DNA of 64,000 nt from positions 62,001 through 126,000 of the forward strand of contig CANQFT010000001.1 in assembly GCA_947599925.1 (NCBI GenBank). The letters run 5' to 3'. The notes beneath the pieces are model-generated. The model had not been told where the DNA came from. It saw nothing but the letters and a program-made list of their open reading frames with translations, and searched no databases. The stretch's first letter is position 1; every line of letters starts with the position of its first letter. Source of the DNA: an uncultured Oscillospiraceae bacterium (GTDB taxonomy: Bacteria > Bacillota > Clostridia > Oscillospirales > Oscillospiraceae). A program made the translations under genes and the position numbers. Positions 17,488 to 26,421 of this stretch are shown here, piece by piece.

Positions 17488-17506
17488 AAAGGAGGGACAG
17501 TGAAGT

Positions 17507-17875
17507 ATGGCTCGTATTGCTGGCATTGACTTGCCGAAGGACAAGCGCGTGGAGATCGGCTTGACCTATATTTTCGGCATCGGGCGCACCAGCGCCAACA
17601 AGATCCTGGCCGCCACAGGCATCGACCCCGACACCCGGGTGAAGGACTTGACGGAGGAACAAGAGGCTGCCCTCCGTGAAGAGATCGGCAACCACTACAC
17701 CGTGGAGGGCGACCTCCGCCGGAACGTGGCCCTGGACATCAAGCGGCTCACCGAGATCGGCTGCTACCGGGGCATCCGCCACCGCAAGGGTCTGCCCGTC
17801 CGGGGCCAGCGGTCCAAGACCAACGCCCGCACCCGCAAGGGCCCCAAGCGCACCGTGGCCAACAAGAAGAAGTAA
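17507..17875 (+). CDS. rpsM: 30S ribosomal protein S13
   Basis: 122 residues: [59 protein letters not shown]. The basic tail reaches the P-site tRNA; S13 also bridges to L5. AAAGGAGG upstream; 15 nt before rpsK. Confidence 0.98.
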   Translation: MARIAGIDLPKDKRVEIGLTYIFGIGRTSANKILAATGIDPDTRVKDLTEEQEAALREEIGNHYTVEGDLRRNVALDIKRLTEIGCYRGIRHRKGLPVRGQRSKTNARTRKGPKRTVANKKK

Positions 17876-17890
17876 GGAGGGAGAGAGATT

Positions 17891-18292
17891 ATGGCTGCTA
17901 CCACGAAAGGCAAAAAGACGACCCGTCGTCGCCGCGAACGCAAGAACATCGAGAAGGGCGCGGTTCACATCCGCTCCTCCTTCAACAACACCATGGTCAC
18001 CGTGACCGACACCAACGGCAACGCCATCTCCTGGGCTTCCTCCGGCGAGATGGGCTTCCGCGGCTCCCGCAAGTCCACCCCCTTCGCCGCTCAGACCGCC
18101 GCCGAGACGGCTGCCAAGGCCGCCATGGAGCACGGCCTCAAGAGCGTCGAGGTCTTTGTCAAGGGTCCCGGCCAGGGCCGTGAGGCCGCCATCCGGGCGC
18201 TCCAGGCCGTGGGCCTGGAGGTCACTCTGATCAAAGACGTCACCCCCATCCCCCACAACGGCTGCCGTCCGCCGAAGCGCCGCCGCGTGTAA
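17891..18292 (+). CDS. rpsK: 30S ribosomal protein S11
   Basis: 133 residues, with [43 protein letters not shown] and the C-terminal [15 protein letters not shown], both diagnostic. Forms part of the platform near the E site. AAGGAGG upstream. Confidence 0.98.
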   Translation: MAATTKGKKTTRRRRERKNIEKGAVHIRSSFNNTMVTVTDTNGNAISWASSGEMGFRGSRKSTPFAAQTAAETAAKAAMEHGLKSVEVFVKGPGQGREAAIRALQAVGLEVTLIKDVTPIPHNGCRPPKRRRV

Positions 18293-18317
18293 TAGCAAAA
18301 GGAGGAATTGAGTTAAT

Positions 18318-18920
18318 ATGGCTAAGAATATGCAGCCTGTGGCCAAGCGCTGCAAGGCTCTGAATGTTTCTCCCGCCGCTATGGGATACGCCAAGAAGCA
18401 GACCAACCGCAACCCCAAGGGCCAGATGCGCCGCAAGCAGAGCGAGTACGCCATGCAGATGAACGAGAAGCAGAAGGTCAAGTTCGTCTACGGCATCATG
18501 GAAAAGCAGTTCCGCGCCTACTACGAAAAGGCCGCCCGCAGCGAGGGCATGACCGGCGAGGTGCTGCTGACCACCATCGAGCGGCGGCTGGACAACGTGG
18601 TGTACCGCCTGGGCTTTGCCATGACCCGCCGTGAGGCCCGCCAGAGCGTCAACCATGGTCACTTCACCGTCAACGGCCGCAAGGTGAACATCCCCTCCTA
18701 CCTGGTGAAGCCCGGGGACGTGGTGGAGGTCAAGGAGTCCAGCCGGGACAGCGTCCGCTTCAAGCGCTTCACCGGCGAGGACGCCCCCATCTTCGCCACC
18801 CCCAAGTGGCTGAGCCGTGAAAAGAACGCCCTCAAGGGCACCGTGGTCCAGATGCCGGCCCGTGACGACATTGATATGCCTGTTGAGGAGCACCTTATCG
18901 TCGAGCTCTATTCCAAGTAA
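18318..18920 (+). CDS. rpsD: 30S ribosomal protein S4 (zinc-free form)
   Basis: 200 residues. The S4 domain (RRLDNVVYRLGFAMTRREARQSVNHGHFTVNGRKVNIPSYLVKPGD) is intact. The N-terminal region has a single Cys, so this is the Cys-less (C-) form, not the four-Cys zinc form. S4 nucleates 30S assembly and in E. coli regulates the alpha operon. AAAGGAGG upstream. Confidence 0.97.
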   Translation: MAKNMQPVAKRCKALNVSPAAMGYAKKQTNRNPKGQMRRKQSEYAMQMNEKQKVKFVYGIMEKQFRAYYEKAARSEGMTGEVLLTTIERRLDNVVYRLGFAMTRREARQSVNHGHFTVNGRKVNIPSYLVKPGDVVEVKESSRDSVRFKRFTGEDAPIFATPKWLSREKNALKGTVVQMPARDDIDMPVEEHLIVELYSK

Positions 18921-18976
18921 TAAGCTCCCCTCGATTCGTTTTTACCAACTGTTGAAGAAGGAGGGTCACACACGAT

Positions 18977-19924
18977 ATGGTAGAAATTGAAAAGCCCCGC
19001 ATTGAGTGCGTCGAAAAACCCAGCGAGGAGTCTCATGGCAAGTATATCATTGAGCCGCTGGAGCGAGGTTATGGCACCACCCTGGGCAATTCCATGCGCC
19101 GTATTCTGCTCTCCAGTCTGCCCGGTGTGGCGGTCACGACCATCAAGATCGCCGGCATCCAGCACGAGTTTTCCACCATCCCCGGCGTCACCGAGGACGT
19201 CACCGAGATCGTGCTGAACGTCAAGAGCATCATTGCCAAGCTGTACAGCGAGGGCGCCAAGACTGTCTATATCGAGGCCGCCGGCCCCTGCGAGGTCACT
19301 GCCGGCGACATCAAGGCCGACGGCGAGGTGGAGGTGCTCAACCCGGAGCTCCACATCGCCACGCTGGGCCCCGACGCCAATCTGAACATGGAGCTGACCC
19401 TGGCCCACGGCAGAGGCTACGTTCCCGCGGAGCGCAACAAGCCCCAGCAGTCCATCATCGGCGTCATCCCCGTGGACAGCGTCTACACACCGGTGAAAAA
19501 GGTCAACTACACCGTGGAGAACACCCGCGTGGGCGACGCCACGGACTTTGACAAGCTGACCTTGGAGGTCTGGACCAACGGCGTCATCTCGGCCCGCGAC
19601 GCCGTCAGCCTTGGGGCCCGCATCCTCTGCGACCACTTCATGCTCTTCACCGACCTCTCCGAGACCATGGGCTCCAAGTCCACCGTGGTGGAGAAGTCGG
19701 ACACCCAGCGCGACAAGGTGCTGGAGCTGACCATCGAGGAGCTGGACCTCTCTGTCCGCAGCTTCAACTGCCTCAAGCGCGCCAACATCAACACCGTGGA
19801 GGACCTGATCTCCAAGACCGAGGACGAGATGATGAAGGTGCGGAACCTGGGCCGCAAGAGCTTGGAAGAGGTCATGAACAAGCTGGCCATGATGGGCCTG
19901 ACCCTGGCCAGCGACGAGAACTGA
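18977..19924 (+). CDS. rpoA: DNA-directed RNA polymerase alpha subunit
   Basis: 315 residues. The N-terminal assembly domain ([28 protein letters not shown]-type sequence) and the C-terminal domain ([45 protein letters not shown]), which binds UP elements and activators, are both complete. AAGGAGGG lies about 10 nt before ATG. Follows rpsD and precedes rplQ, the conserved alpha-operon order. Confidence 0.98.
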   Translation: MVEIEKPRIECVEKPSEESHGKYIIEPLERGYGTTLGNSMRRILLSSLPGVAVTTIKIAGIQHEFSTIPGVTEDVTEIVLNVKSIIAKLYSEGAKTVYIEAAGPCEVTAGDIKADGEVEVLNPELHIATLGPDANLNMELTLAHGRGYVPAERNKPQQSIIGVIPVDSVYTPVKKVNYTVENTRVGDATDFDKLTLEVWTNGVISARDAVSLGARILCDHFMLFTDLSETMGSKSTVVEKSDTQRDKVLELTIEELDLSVRSFNCLKRANINTVEDLISKTEDEMMKVRNLGRKSLEEVMNKLAMMGLTLASDEN

Positions 19925-19952
19925 CAAACCCCGACATTGGAGGTGTTAAACA

Positions 19953-20285
19953 ATGCGTAAACTTGGCAAGCCCACCGACCAGCGCCTGGCGATGCTGCGG
20001 CAGCTGACCACGGAGCTCCTGGACCACGGCAAGCTGGAGACCACCGCCAGCCGCGCCAAGGAGGTGGCCCCTCTGGCTGAACAGATGATCACCCTGGGCA
20101 AGAAGAGCGGTCTGGCCAACTACCGCCAGGCTCTGAGCTTTATCACCCGCGAGGATGTGGCCCACAAGCTCTTTGGCGAGATCGCCCAGAAGTACGCCGA
20201 CCGTGACGGTGGCTACACCCGCGTGGTCCTCACCGGTCCCCGCCGGGGCGACGCCGCGGAGATGGCCATTGTGGAGCTGGTCTGA
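19953..20285 (+). CDS. rplQ: 50S ribosomal protein L17
   Basis: 110 residues, [50 protein letters not shown], the short bacterial L17. Last gene of the cluster; a strong terminator follows. The EcfA/EcfT energy-coupling genes and truA that often follow rplQ in clostridia are absent. Confidence 0.97.
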   Translation: MRKLGKPTDQRLAMLRQLTTELLDHGKLETTASRAKEVAPLAEQMITLGKKSGLANYRQALSFITREDVAHKLFGEIAQKYADRDGGYTRVVLTGPRRGDAAEMAIVELV

Positions 20286-20306
20286 GCCAGCGCCGCGAGA
20301 CAAACC

Positions 20307-20346
20307 AAGACCCCAGCCTGTGTCCGCAGGCTGGGGTCTTTCTTTT
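20307..20346 (+). terminator. rho-independent terminator of the ribosomal cluster
   Basis: AAGACCCCAGCCTG - tgtccg - CAGGCTGGGGTCTT, 14 bp perfect stem, followed by TCTTTT. Ends the S10-spc-alpha transcript. Confidence 0.92.
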
Positions 20347-20426
20347 GCTCTCCGGCGGCGCGGTCCCAAACAACGGATGGGCCGGACTGGGGACCAGGCG
20401 CCTTGGGATGGCCGCGCCCAGGGCGC

Positions 20427-23400
20427 TTATTTCTTAAACAGGTCGCGCAGGACCTCCATCAGCTTGTCCACGTCGATGGGCTTGGACATATGGCCGTTCA
20501 TCCCGGCTTCCATGGCCTTTTCCCTATCCTCGTCAAAGGCGTTGGCGGTCATGGCGATGATGGGGATGTTGGCCAGGGCCGGGTCCTCCATGCCGCGGAT
20601 GGCCCTGGTGGTGGCGTAGCCGTCCAGAATGGGCATCTGAATGTCCATCAGGATCAGATCGTACCAGCCCGGCTGGGACGCGGCCACCATGTCCCGGGCC
20701 TGTTCGCCGTTTTCCGCGCACTCCACCTGGAATCCCACGCCGGAGAGGATCTCCACGGCGATCTCCCGGTTGAGCTCGTTGTCCTCGGCCAGCAGGATGC
20801 GCTTTCCGGCAAAGAGGCCCTCCTGCCTCTCCGTTTCCGGCGCGGCGGTCTTCTGCTCGACCGCTTGGCCCAGGCTGCGCTCCAGGACCTGGTGCAGTTC
20901 GGAGACGAAGAGGGGCTTGCTGATGAATCCGGTGGCGCCGGCGGCCAGGGCCTCTTTTTCAATGTCCGCCCAGTCGTAAGCGGACATGAGGATGATGGGG
21001 GAGGTGTCTCCGATGGTCTGGCGGATGTGGCGGATGGTCTCCACGCCGCTCATCTCCGGCATGGACCAGTCGATGATGTACACCTCAAAGGGGTCGGCCA
21101 GCTCCAGGGCCTCGCTGGTCCGGAGGATGGCCTCTTTGCCGGACATGGCCCACTCCGCGCGCATACCGATCTGCCGGAGCATTTTGGACGCGCTCTGGCA
21201 GCAGATGGCGTCGTCATCCACCACCAGGCCGCGGAAGCCCTTCAGCGCCGCGATGGGTTCCGGCTTTTGCCGGATGTCGGTGAAGCGCAGTTCCAGCACC
21301 ACCGTGAAGGTGGTGCCCTTGCCCTGCTCGCTCTCCACGGTGATGGTGCCGCCCATCATGTCCACGATGTTCTTGGCGATGGCCATGCCCAGACCCGTGC
21401 CCTGGATGCCGTTGACGGTGGAGGTCTGTTCCCTGGTGAATGGGTCAAATACTGTTTTCATAAACTCCGGGCTCATGCCGATCCCCGTGTCGCTGACCCG
21501 GAACTCATAGACGCCCCGCTTGGGGGAGCGAGAGGGCTTTTGCGTGACCTGGATGGCCACGGTGCCGCCCGCTGGGGTGAACTTGATGGCGTTGGAGATC
21601 AGGTTCAGCAGGACCTGGTTGAGCCGCAGCCTGTCGCAGTAGATCTTCTCCTCCGTAATGTCCACCGTGTCGATAAAGAGCTCCTGCCGCTTGGCGTGTA
21701 TATCCGACTGGATCATGTTGCGAAGGCCCTGCAGGATCTCCGCCAGATCCTCCGGCTTCTCGTTGATGGTGACCTTGCCCGACTCGATGCGGCTCATGTC
21801 CAGAACATCGTTGATGAGGGAGAGCAGATGGTTGGACGACTGGGTGATCTTGCCCAGATAGTCCCGCACCTTTTCCTGGTTGTCCAGGTGGGTGGTGATC
21901 AGCGCGGTGTAGCCGATGATGGCGTTCATGGGGGTGCGGATGTCGTGGGACATATTGTTGAGGAACACGGTCTTCGCGCGGCTGGCCGCGTCCGCGGCGT
22001 GGAGGGCGGTGGAGAGTTCCTGGGTCTTGACCTCCAGGGCCGCGGTGGCGCGGGCGACCTTGTTTTCCAGCTTGTGCTGGTTGCGGGTACGCACCATCAG
22101 CATCACCACGGTGAAGAGCAGCAACAGCACCGCGACGATGCCCACCACAAAGTATTCCGGGTGCTGATACAAGACCGCCTGGATGGAGGTGGCCCGCCCG
22201 CTCTGGGCGGCGTTGATCTCCTGGGCGACGATGGAATCGACCCTGGCGGCGGTGAGGCTCTCGGTGCTCTTGTCCAGGATGGAGAGCAGGTAGCGCCCGT
22301 TCTCCAGGCTGTTGCTCACCGCGTAGGAGAAGGAGGTGCTGCCAAAGGTGGTGGAGGCCAGCCGGTTGCGGATGTCCTCGGTGGTGTACCACTCGGAGGT
22401 GTAGGCGTAGAGGAAGGTGGCGTCCACCTTGCCCTCCATCACCGCCTTCACGCAGTCCCCTGAGGTGTTCATCCAGGTCAGCGCCTCGCTGGGATAGCGG
22501 TTGGTGATATACTCCTCCAGCGCCTCGGAGCGCGTCAGGGCCGCCACCGTCCCCACCGTGCCGTCAAATCCGTCCAGCGTCAGACGGGAAAAGTTGGTCT
22601 GGTAATAGGGGGTGGTGATCTTGAAGTTCTCCTCCTCGGCCAGATAGGAGTCGCTCACGAAGTCCAGCACCACGTCCGCCGCCTCAGAATCCCGGAGCTT
22701 GAAATACTCTTCCCGGTCCTTGACGGGGATAAACTCGTAGTCCAGGGAGAGATAGTCGGCCAGGACTTTGAAGAGGGAGGGCAGGATGCCCTTGGCCTCG
22801 CCGTCCTGAAAGTAGCTGTACGGGATGCGGTCGGGGTTCATCAGCAGACGGATGGGCCGGCCCGACTGCCGGAGCTCGCTCAGATACGCCTGCTCCTGCG
22901 CGTTGAGGATGATGGCGCCGTTTTGGTTGGCGGAGTAATATTTGCTGTGCAGCTCGTCCCGCCAGTTGGGGTCGTGGAGGTCCATCTCGTTGATGGCGAT
23001 GTTGATCTCGTCCATCAGGTCGGCCCGGTCCTTCCGGGTGCAGACGTAAAAGGGGCTGGCGCTGAAGGATTCCAGCAGCCATTCGTCCCCCATCAGACGC
23101 AGACTGCCGGTGACCGCCCCGTCCACCTGGCCGTTTTGGAGGGCCTGGGAGAGCTCGTCCTGGGTGGCGAAATACACCGCGTTGAACGTAAAGCCGTGCT
23201 CCTGGGCAAAGTTCTCAAAGTTGAGGTTTTTGGAGTTTTCCTCCAGCATACCCACCGTGATGCCGTCGTAGGTGGTATAATCCCCCTCCACGATGCTCTG
23301 GTTGCCCGCCTTTACGGTGAAGATGGTGGAGTTGACCCCGATGGGCTGGCTGGAGAAGAGGAACTCCTCCTCCCGTTCCGGGGTCATGGACACGGAGGTG

Positions 23401-23687
23401 ACAATATCCACCTCGCCGCTGCGGAGCATATCCAGGGCCTGGGCGTAGGAGCCGTCGTAGCCTATGTATTCATAGGTCCAGCCCCCGTGGACGGCCAGGC
23501 GCTGGAGAAATTCGTACCCGTATCCGCTCCGGCGGCCGTTGTCCGCGATGGTGTGGTAGCCGGGGAAGGAGAAAAACCCCACGCGGAGCACGTTCTCCTC
23601 CTGTGGCGCGGCATAGGCGAAGGGGCAGGAGGCCCCCAGCAGGAGAGCGGCGAGCAGCAGGGCGCATATCCGGCGCGGCGTTTTCAT
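20427..23687 (-). CDS. BvgS-like hybrid sensor histidine kinase with two solute-binding domains and two receiver domains
   Basis: 1086 residues. Signal peptide (MKTPRRICALLLAALLLGASCPFAYA), two tandem extracytoplasmic SBP_bac_3-like domains (about 33-270 and 275-490), one membrane segment near 512-533 (VVGIVAVLLLLFTVVMLMV), a HisKA dimerisation domain with His581 in MSHDIRTPMNAIIGY, an HATPase domain (NLISNAIKFTPAGG; GTGLGMAIAKNIVDMMGG), then two receiver domains with Asp873 (YIIDWSMPEMSG) and Asp1015 (LILMDIQMPILDGYATTRAIR). The layout suggests sensing of a small amino-acid-like ligand outside the membrane and a phosphorelay inside; no Hpt domain or output regulator is adjacent. It runs against the ribosomal cluster. 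Confidence 0.9.
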   Translation of the reverse strand: MKTPRRICALLLAALLLGASCPFAYAAPQEENVLRVGFFSFPGYHTIADNGRRSGYGYEFLQRLAVHGGWTYEYIGYDGSYAQALDMLRSGEVDIVTSVSMTPEREEEFLFSSQPIGVNSTIFTVKAGNQSIVEGDYTTYDGITVGMLEENSKNLNFENFAQEHGFTFNAVYFATQDELSQALQNGQVDGAVTGSLRLMGDEWLLESFSASPFYVCTRKDRADLMDEINIAINEMDLHDPNWRDELHSKYYSANQNGAIILNAQEQAYLSELRQSGRPIRLLMNPDRIPYSYFQDGEAKGILPSLFKVLADYLSLDYEFIPVKDREEYFKLRDSEAADVVLDFVSDSYLAEEENFKITTPYYQTNFSRLTLDGFDGTVGTVAALTRSEALEEYITNRYPSEALTWMNTSGDCVKAVMEGKVDATFLYAYTSEWYTTEDIRNRLASTTFGSTSFSYAVSNSLENGRYLLSILDKSTESLTAARVDSIVAQEINAAQSGRATSIQAVLYQHPEYFVVGIVAVLLLLFTVVMLMVRTRNQHKLENKVARATAALEVKTQELSTALHAADAASRAKTVFLNNMSHDIRTPMNAIIGYTALITTHLDNQEKVRDYLGKITQSSNHLLSLINDVLDMSRIESGKVTINEKPEDLAEILQGLRNMIQSDIHAKRQELFIDTVDITEEKIYCDRLRLNQVLLNLISNAIKFTPAGGTVAIQVTQKPSRSPKRGVYEFRVSDTGIGMSPEFMKTVFDPFTREQTSTVNGIQGTGLGMAIAKNIVDMMGGTITVESEQGKGTTFTVVLELRFTDIRQKPEPIAALKGFRGLVVDDDAICCQSASKMLRQIGMRAEWAMSGKEAILRTSEALELADPFEVYIIDWSMPEMSGVETIRHIRQTIGDTSPIILMSAYDWADIEKEALAAGATGFISKPLFVSELHQVLERSLGQAVEQKTAAPETERQEGLFAGKRILLAEDNELNREIAVEILSGVGFQVECAENGEQARDMVAASQPGWYDLILMDIQMPILDGYATTRAIRGMEDPALANIPIIAMTANAFDEDREKAMEAGMNGHMSKPIDVDKLMEVLRDLFKK

Positions 23688-23740
23688 GGGTCAGTCCTCC
23701 GTTTCCGTTGAATCGGGCAGGAAAATGTTTCATTCATAGT

Positions 23741-23751
23741 ATTATACCACA
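23741..23751 (-). promoter_or_regulatory. extended -10 element TGTGGTATAAT, likely promoter of the hybrid kinase
   Basis: Read on the minus strand, TGTGGTATAAT lies about 55 nt before the kinase start. The same 11-mer forms the arms of the palindromes at 2773-2807 and 24123-24150. No good -35 box is visible. Confidence 0.4.
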
Positions 23752-23837
23752 GTACGCGGCCCTCTGTATAGCCCCAAAGCGCAATTTCTCAGCGCGTGCC
23801 CGCCCTCAGATTGCCAAATCATACCGCGCCTTATGTT

Positions 23838-23867
23838 CGCATATCCAAAAGCCGGGCGTCCATACTA
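23838..23867 (+). promoter_or_regulatory. candidate sigma-G-type promoter of spoVT
   Basis: CGCATA (23838-23843), a 17-nt spacer and CATACTA (23861-23867). These fit the forespore sigma-G/F family consensus (about TGMATA / CATAMTA) at five of six and seven of seven positions. It lies about 40 nt before the spoVT start codon. In B. subtilis, spoVT is a sigma-G gene. Confidence 0.6.
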
Positions 23868-23907
23868 AGAATCGTCAGTACAGAAATAGGCAGGAGGAAT
23901 CCCCTTG

Positions 23908-24090
23908 ATGAAAGCAACTGGCGTCGTAAGACGCATCGACGACCTTGGCCGTATCGTCATCCCCAAAGAGATCCGCCGCACCATGCGTATCCGCGAGGGC
24001 GACCCGCCGCTGACGACGTTGGAACGCTGGGAACGCTTCTGCCTCGGAATGCTCAAACTGGAAAAGCGGGCGGGGTGGGGCGGTACATAG
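23908..24090 (+). pseudogene. spoVT: 5' fragment of spoVT, interrupted by an integrated element
   Basis: The first 31 codons (MKATGVVRRIDDLGRIVIPKEIRRTMRIREG) are an almost perfect SpoVT/AbrB N-terminus, the swapped-hairpin DNA-binding domain. After REGDP the sequence stops resembling SpoVT and becomes PLTTLERWERFCLGMLKLEK, ending at codon 60. The missing SpoVT part, starting DPLEIFTDKDG, lies at 36230-36676. AGGAGG is about 9 nt before ATG 23908. The 60-codon product has an incomplete AbrB fold and no GAF domain, so it is probably inactive as a regulator. The foreign tail is in frame with the recombinase and would be the C-terminus of the recombinase after excision. Confidence 0.85.
23990..24020 (+). 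other. attL, left junction of the spoVT element
   Basis: The 13-bp core GAGGGCGACCCGC (23995-24007) is identical to the core at attR. To its left is spoVT, to its right the element, beginning with the half-site CTGACGAC (24010-24017). The central dinucleotide suggested by the dyad is GA (24001-24002). Confidence 0.75.
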
Positions 24091-24122
24091 ATGCGGAAAA
24101 GCGCCGCGAGAGATGACAAACG

Positions 24123-24153
24123 ATACCACACGCTGGCGCGAGTGTGGTATAAT
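24123..24153. repeat. palindromic element with TGTGGTATAAT arm (copy 2)
   Basis: ATACCACAC (24123-24131) pairs with GTGTGGTAT (24142-24150); the core GCTGGCGCG is the inverse of that in the 2773-2807 copy. The right arm plus the next bases read TGTGGTATAAT, a possible extended -10 for the response regulator gene about 100 nt downstream. Confidence 0.6.
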
Positions 24154-24255
24154 GTCCGCGAAGAGGCTATGATACCGACTGGATGCGCCATAAAAATGCT
24201 TTCAGGTACATTTTAACTTCCGGGGCTATACTGTTCCAGGAAAGGGGTGGGACGG

Positions 24256-24933
24256 ATGCGTATTCTGATCGCCGAGGACGAGATCCCCATCGCCAAGGCC
24301 CTCAAGGCCCTGTTGGAGCGAAACAAGTACACCGTGGACATGGTCCACAACGGCAACGATGCCCTGGACTACATCACCGAGGTCAGCTACGACGCTCTGG
24401 TGCTGGACATTATGATGCCCGGGCTGGACGGGTTGGAGGTCCTCCGCCGGGCCCGCGCCCAGGGAGTCGCCGCCCCCGCCCTCTTCCTCACGGCCCGGAG
24501 CGAGGTGGAGGACCGGGTGACGGGGCTGGACGCCGGGGCGGACGACTATCTGCCCAAGCCCTTTGCCACCGCGGAGTTCCTGGCCCGCGTCCGGGCCCTG
24601 ACCCGCCGCCGGGGAGAGTACGCCCACGCCCTGCTCACCCTGGGCGACCTCACTTTGGACACCGCGGAGTATACCCTGCGGGTGGGGGATGCCCAGGAGC
24701 GGCTGAGCAACAAGGAATACCAGCTGATGGAGCTGCTGATGCGAAACCCCAGGCAGGTCTTTTCCACGGAGCGGCTGATGGAGACGGTCTGGGGCCTGGA
24801 CGCCGAGGCGGATCTGGACGTGGTCTGGACGTACATCGGCTTTTTGCGGAAAAAACTCAAGGCCCTGGGCGCCCATGTGGAGCTGCGGACCATCCGGGGG
24901 CTGGGGTACACGCTGGAGGAGAGCCTATGCTGA
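24256..24933 (+). CDS. OmpR/PhoB-family response regulator
   Basis: 225 residues. Receiver domain 1-115 with acidic pocket ED at 8-9, phospho-acceptor Asp51 (ALVLDIMMPGLDG), Thr (LFLTAR) and Lys in DDYLPKPF; winged-helix DNA-binding domain from about 125 (LSNKEYQLMELLMRNPRQVFSTERLMETVWG; TIRGLGYTLE). ATG 24256 follows AAAGGGGTGG; the ORF-track GTG at 24247 is within that site. Its end overlaps the kinase start by 7 nt. A set of 11-bp direct repeats before the downstream efflux operon is its likely target. Confidence 0.93.
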   Translation: MRILIAEDEIPIAKALKALLERNKYTVDMVHNGNDALDYITEVSYDALVLDIMMPGLDGLEVLRRARAQGVAAPALFLTARSEVEDRVTGLDAGADDYLPKPFATAEFLARVRALTRRRGEYAHALLTLGDLTLDTAEYTLRVGDAQERLSNKEYQLMELLMRNPRQVFSTERLMETVWGLDAEADLDVVWTYIGFLRKKLKALGAHVELRTIRGLGYTLEESLC

Positions 24934-26219
24934 AGAAGATGCACTGGCGGTTCATCGCCTCCGCCATGGCCGCCATCACCGCGGTGGTGCTGGTGCTGGT
25001 GGGAGGGATGAACCTCTGGAACTACCACATCACGACCCAGCGGCAGGACGACATCCTGGCCGAGCTGATGACCCGGCAGGAGGACCAGACAGTCCCGTCT
25101 CCCAACCTCCCCTCCGACTCCCTCGCCGATCCTCCGGAGGACCAGGAGCCGCCTCCGGACCGGGAGGGGCGGGAGCCCTTCCGGGACGACGCGCCCTTTG
25201 GCCGGGGCGGCCACTCCCCGGAACTGCGGTATATGCTGCGCTACTTCGCCGTCACCTGCGACGCGTCGGGGACGGCGGTGGGGACCGACCGGGAATTTAT
25301 CGCCTCGGTGACTTCCCAGGAGGCGGCCCAGTGGGGCGAGCGGGTGGCCCGCTCCGGCGGGACGACGGGGTATCTGAACGGCTACCGCTACCTGAAGCGC
25401 GCCACCGGGGACGGCTGGACCATCCTCTTTTTGAACTCCGAGCGGGAGATCCAGGCCATGCTCACGCTGTTGGCGGTGTCCTCGGCGGTGGCGGTCATCA
25501 GCCTGCTGGTGGTCTTTGTGCTGGTGGTGCTGTTCTCCCGGCGGGCCATCGCCCCTTATGTGCGGAACATCGAGATGCAAAAGCAGTTCATCACCGACGC
25601 CGGCCATGAGCTCAAGACCCCTCTCACCGCCATCTCCGCCTCCGCCGACGTCCTGGCCATGGACGCCCCGGACAGCGAGTGGGTGGCCTCCATCCAGACC
25701 GAGTGCGCCCGGATGAGCAAGCTGGTGTCCGACCTTGTCACCCTGTCCCGGCTGGACGAGGAGCAGCCCTTCCCGGAACGGGCCGACTTCTCGCTGTCCG
25801 ACGCGGTCTGGGAGATCGCCGAGCCGGCCCAGACCTTGGCCAAGGCCAGACAGCGGACCTACGAGCAGACCATCCAGGACGGGATCGTCCTCCACGGGGA
25901 CAAGGGAGCCATCCAGCAAATGGTGTCCATCCTGCTGGACAACGCCATGAAATACTCCGCCGAGCGGGGGCGGATCCGCCTGAGCCTGAGCCGGGTCAAG
26001 GGCAGGGCCCAGATCCAGGTGTTCAACACCTGCGACCTCTCCGGCGTGGAGATCGACCGGCTCTTCGACCGCTTCTACCGCCCGGACGCCTCCCGCTCCT
26101 CCCACACCGGCGGGACCGGCATCGGCCTGTCCATCGCCCGCTCCATCGCCCAGGCCCACGGGGGCAGCCTCACCGCCCAGACCGGGGACGGGGGCATCAC
26201 CTTCACGGCGCGGTTCTGA
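24927..26219 (+). CDS. membrane sensor histidine kinase, partner of the response regulator
   Basis: 430 residues. Membrane segments at about 8-30 (FIASAMAAITAVVLVLVGGMN) and 177-199 (AVSSAVAVISLLVVFVLVVLF) enclose an extracytoplasmic region rich in Asp, Pro and Glu (PPEDQEPPPDREGREP). HisKA has His227 in ITDAGHELKTPLTAI; HATPase shows ILLDNAMKYS, GTGIGLSIARSIAQAHGG. ATG 24927 overlaps the regulator's stop; the ORF-track start at 24183 is in another gene. The acidic sensor loop could bind cationic peptides or divalent metals (inference). Confidence 0.9.
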   Translation: MLKKMHWRFIASAMAAITAVVLVLVGGMNLWNYHITTQRQDDILAELMTRQEDQTVPSPNLPSDSLADPPEDQEPPPDREGREPFRDDAPFGRGGHSPELRYMLRYFAVTCDASGTAVGTDREFIASVTSQEAAQWGERVARSGGTTGYLNGYRYLKRATGDGWTILFLNSEREIQAMLTLLAVSSAVAVISLLVVFVLVVLFSRRAIAPYVRNIEMQKQFITDAGHELKTPLTAISASADVLAMDAPDSEWVASIQTECARMSKLVSDLVTLSRLDEEQPFPERADFSLSDAVWEIAEPAQTLAKARQRTYEQTIQDGIVLHGDKGAIQQMVSILLDNAMKYSAERGRIRLSLSRVKGRAQIQVFNTCDLSGVEIDRLFDRFYRPDASRSSHTGGTGIGLSIARSIAQAHGGSLTAQTGDGGITFTARF

Positions 26220-26253
26220 CCGCCGGAAAACGCCCGCCGCGCCCAGACGGGAC

Positions 26254-26292
26254 AAAAGCGTCCGCAGCTCCAGGCTGTGGGCGCTTTTTTTG
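26254..26292 (+). terminator. rho-independent terminator after the two-component pair
   Basis: AAAAGCGTCCGCAG - ctccagg - CTGTGGGCGCTTTTTTT: an imperfect stem with a run of T, 35 nt after the kinase stop. Confidence 0.8.
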
Positions 26293-26336
26293 GCGGCGGC
26301 GCCAACGTCACCAAGGGCCGGGCCGGGGCCGATGGC

Positions 26337-26391
26337 TTTACAGTTTGTTTACACTTCTTTTCAGGTTGATTTTGGGTTGAACTGGTATGCT
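26337..26391 (+). promoter_or_regulatory. phased 11-bp repeats and extended -10: predicted regulator-activated promoter of the efflux operon
   Basis: Four consecutive 11-bp units each start with TTT: TTTACAGTTTG, TTTACACTTCT, TTTCAGGTTGA, TTTTGGGTTGA. They are followed by TGGTATGCT, an extended -10 (26383-26391) with no proper -35 box. OmpR/PhoB-family regulators bind 11-bp direct repeats that replace or overlap the -35, and such a regulator is encoded 2 kb upstream. Confidence 0.5.
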
Positions 26392-26421
26392 GGCCCCAAT
26401 GATGAAAAGGGGGTCGGTTCC

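Noticed and set aside
20403-22463. 686-residue plus-strand ORF
   Set aside because: Antisense to the hybrid kinase, whose domains are unmistakable.
23908-24090. A genuine small AbrB-family regulator
   Set aside because: The AbrB fold is cut in the middle (after REGDP) and the rest does not continue the fold; the missing half exists downstream.
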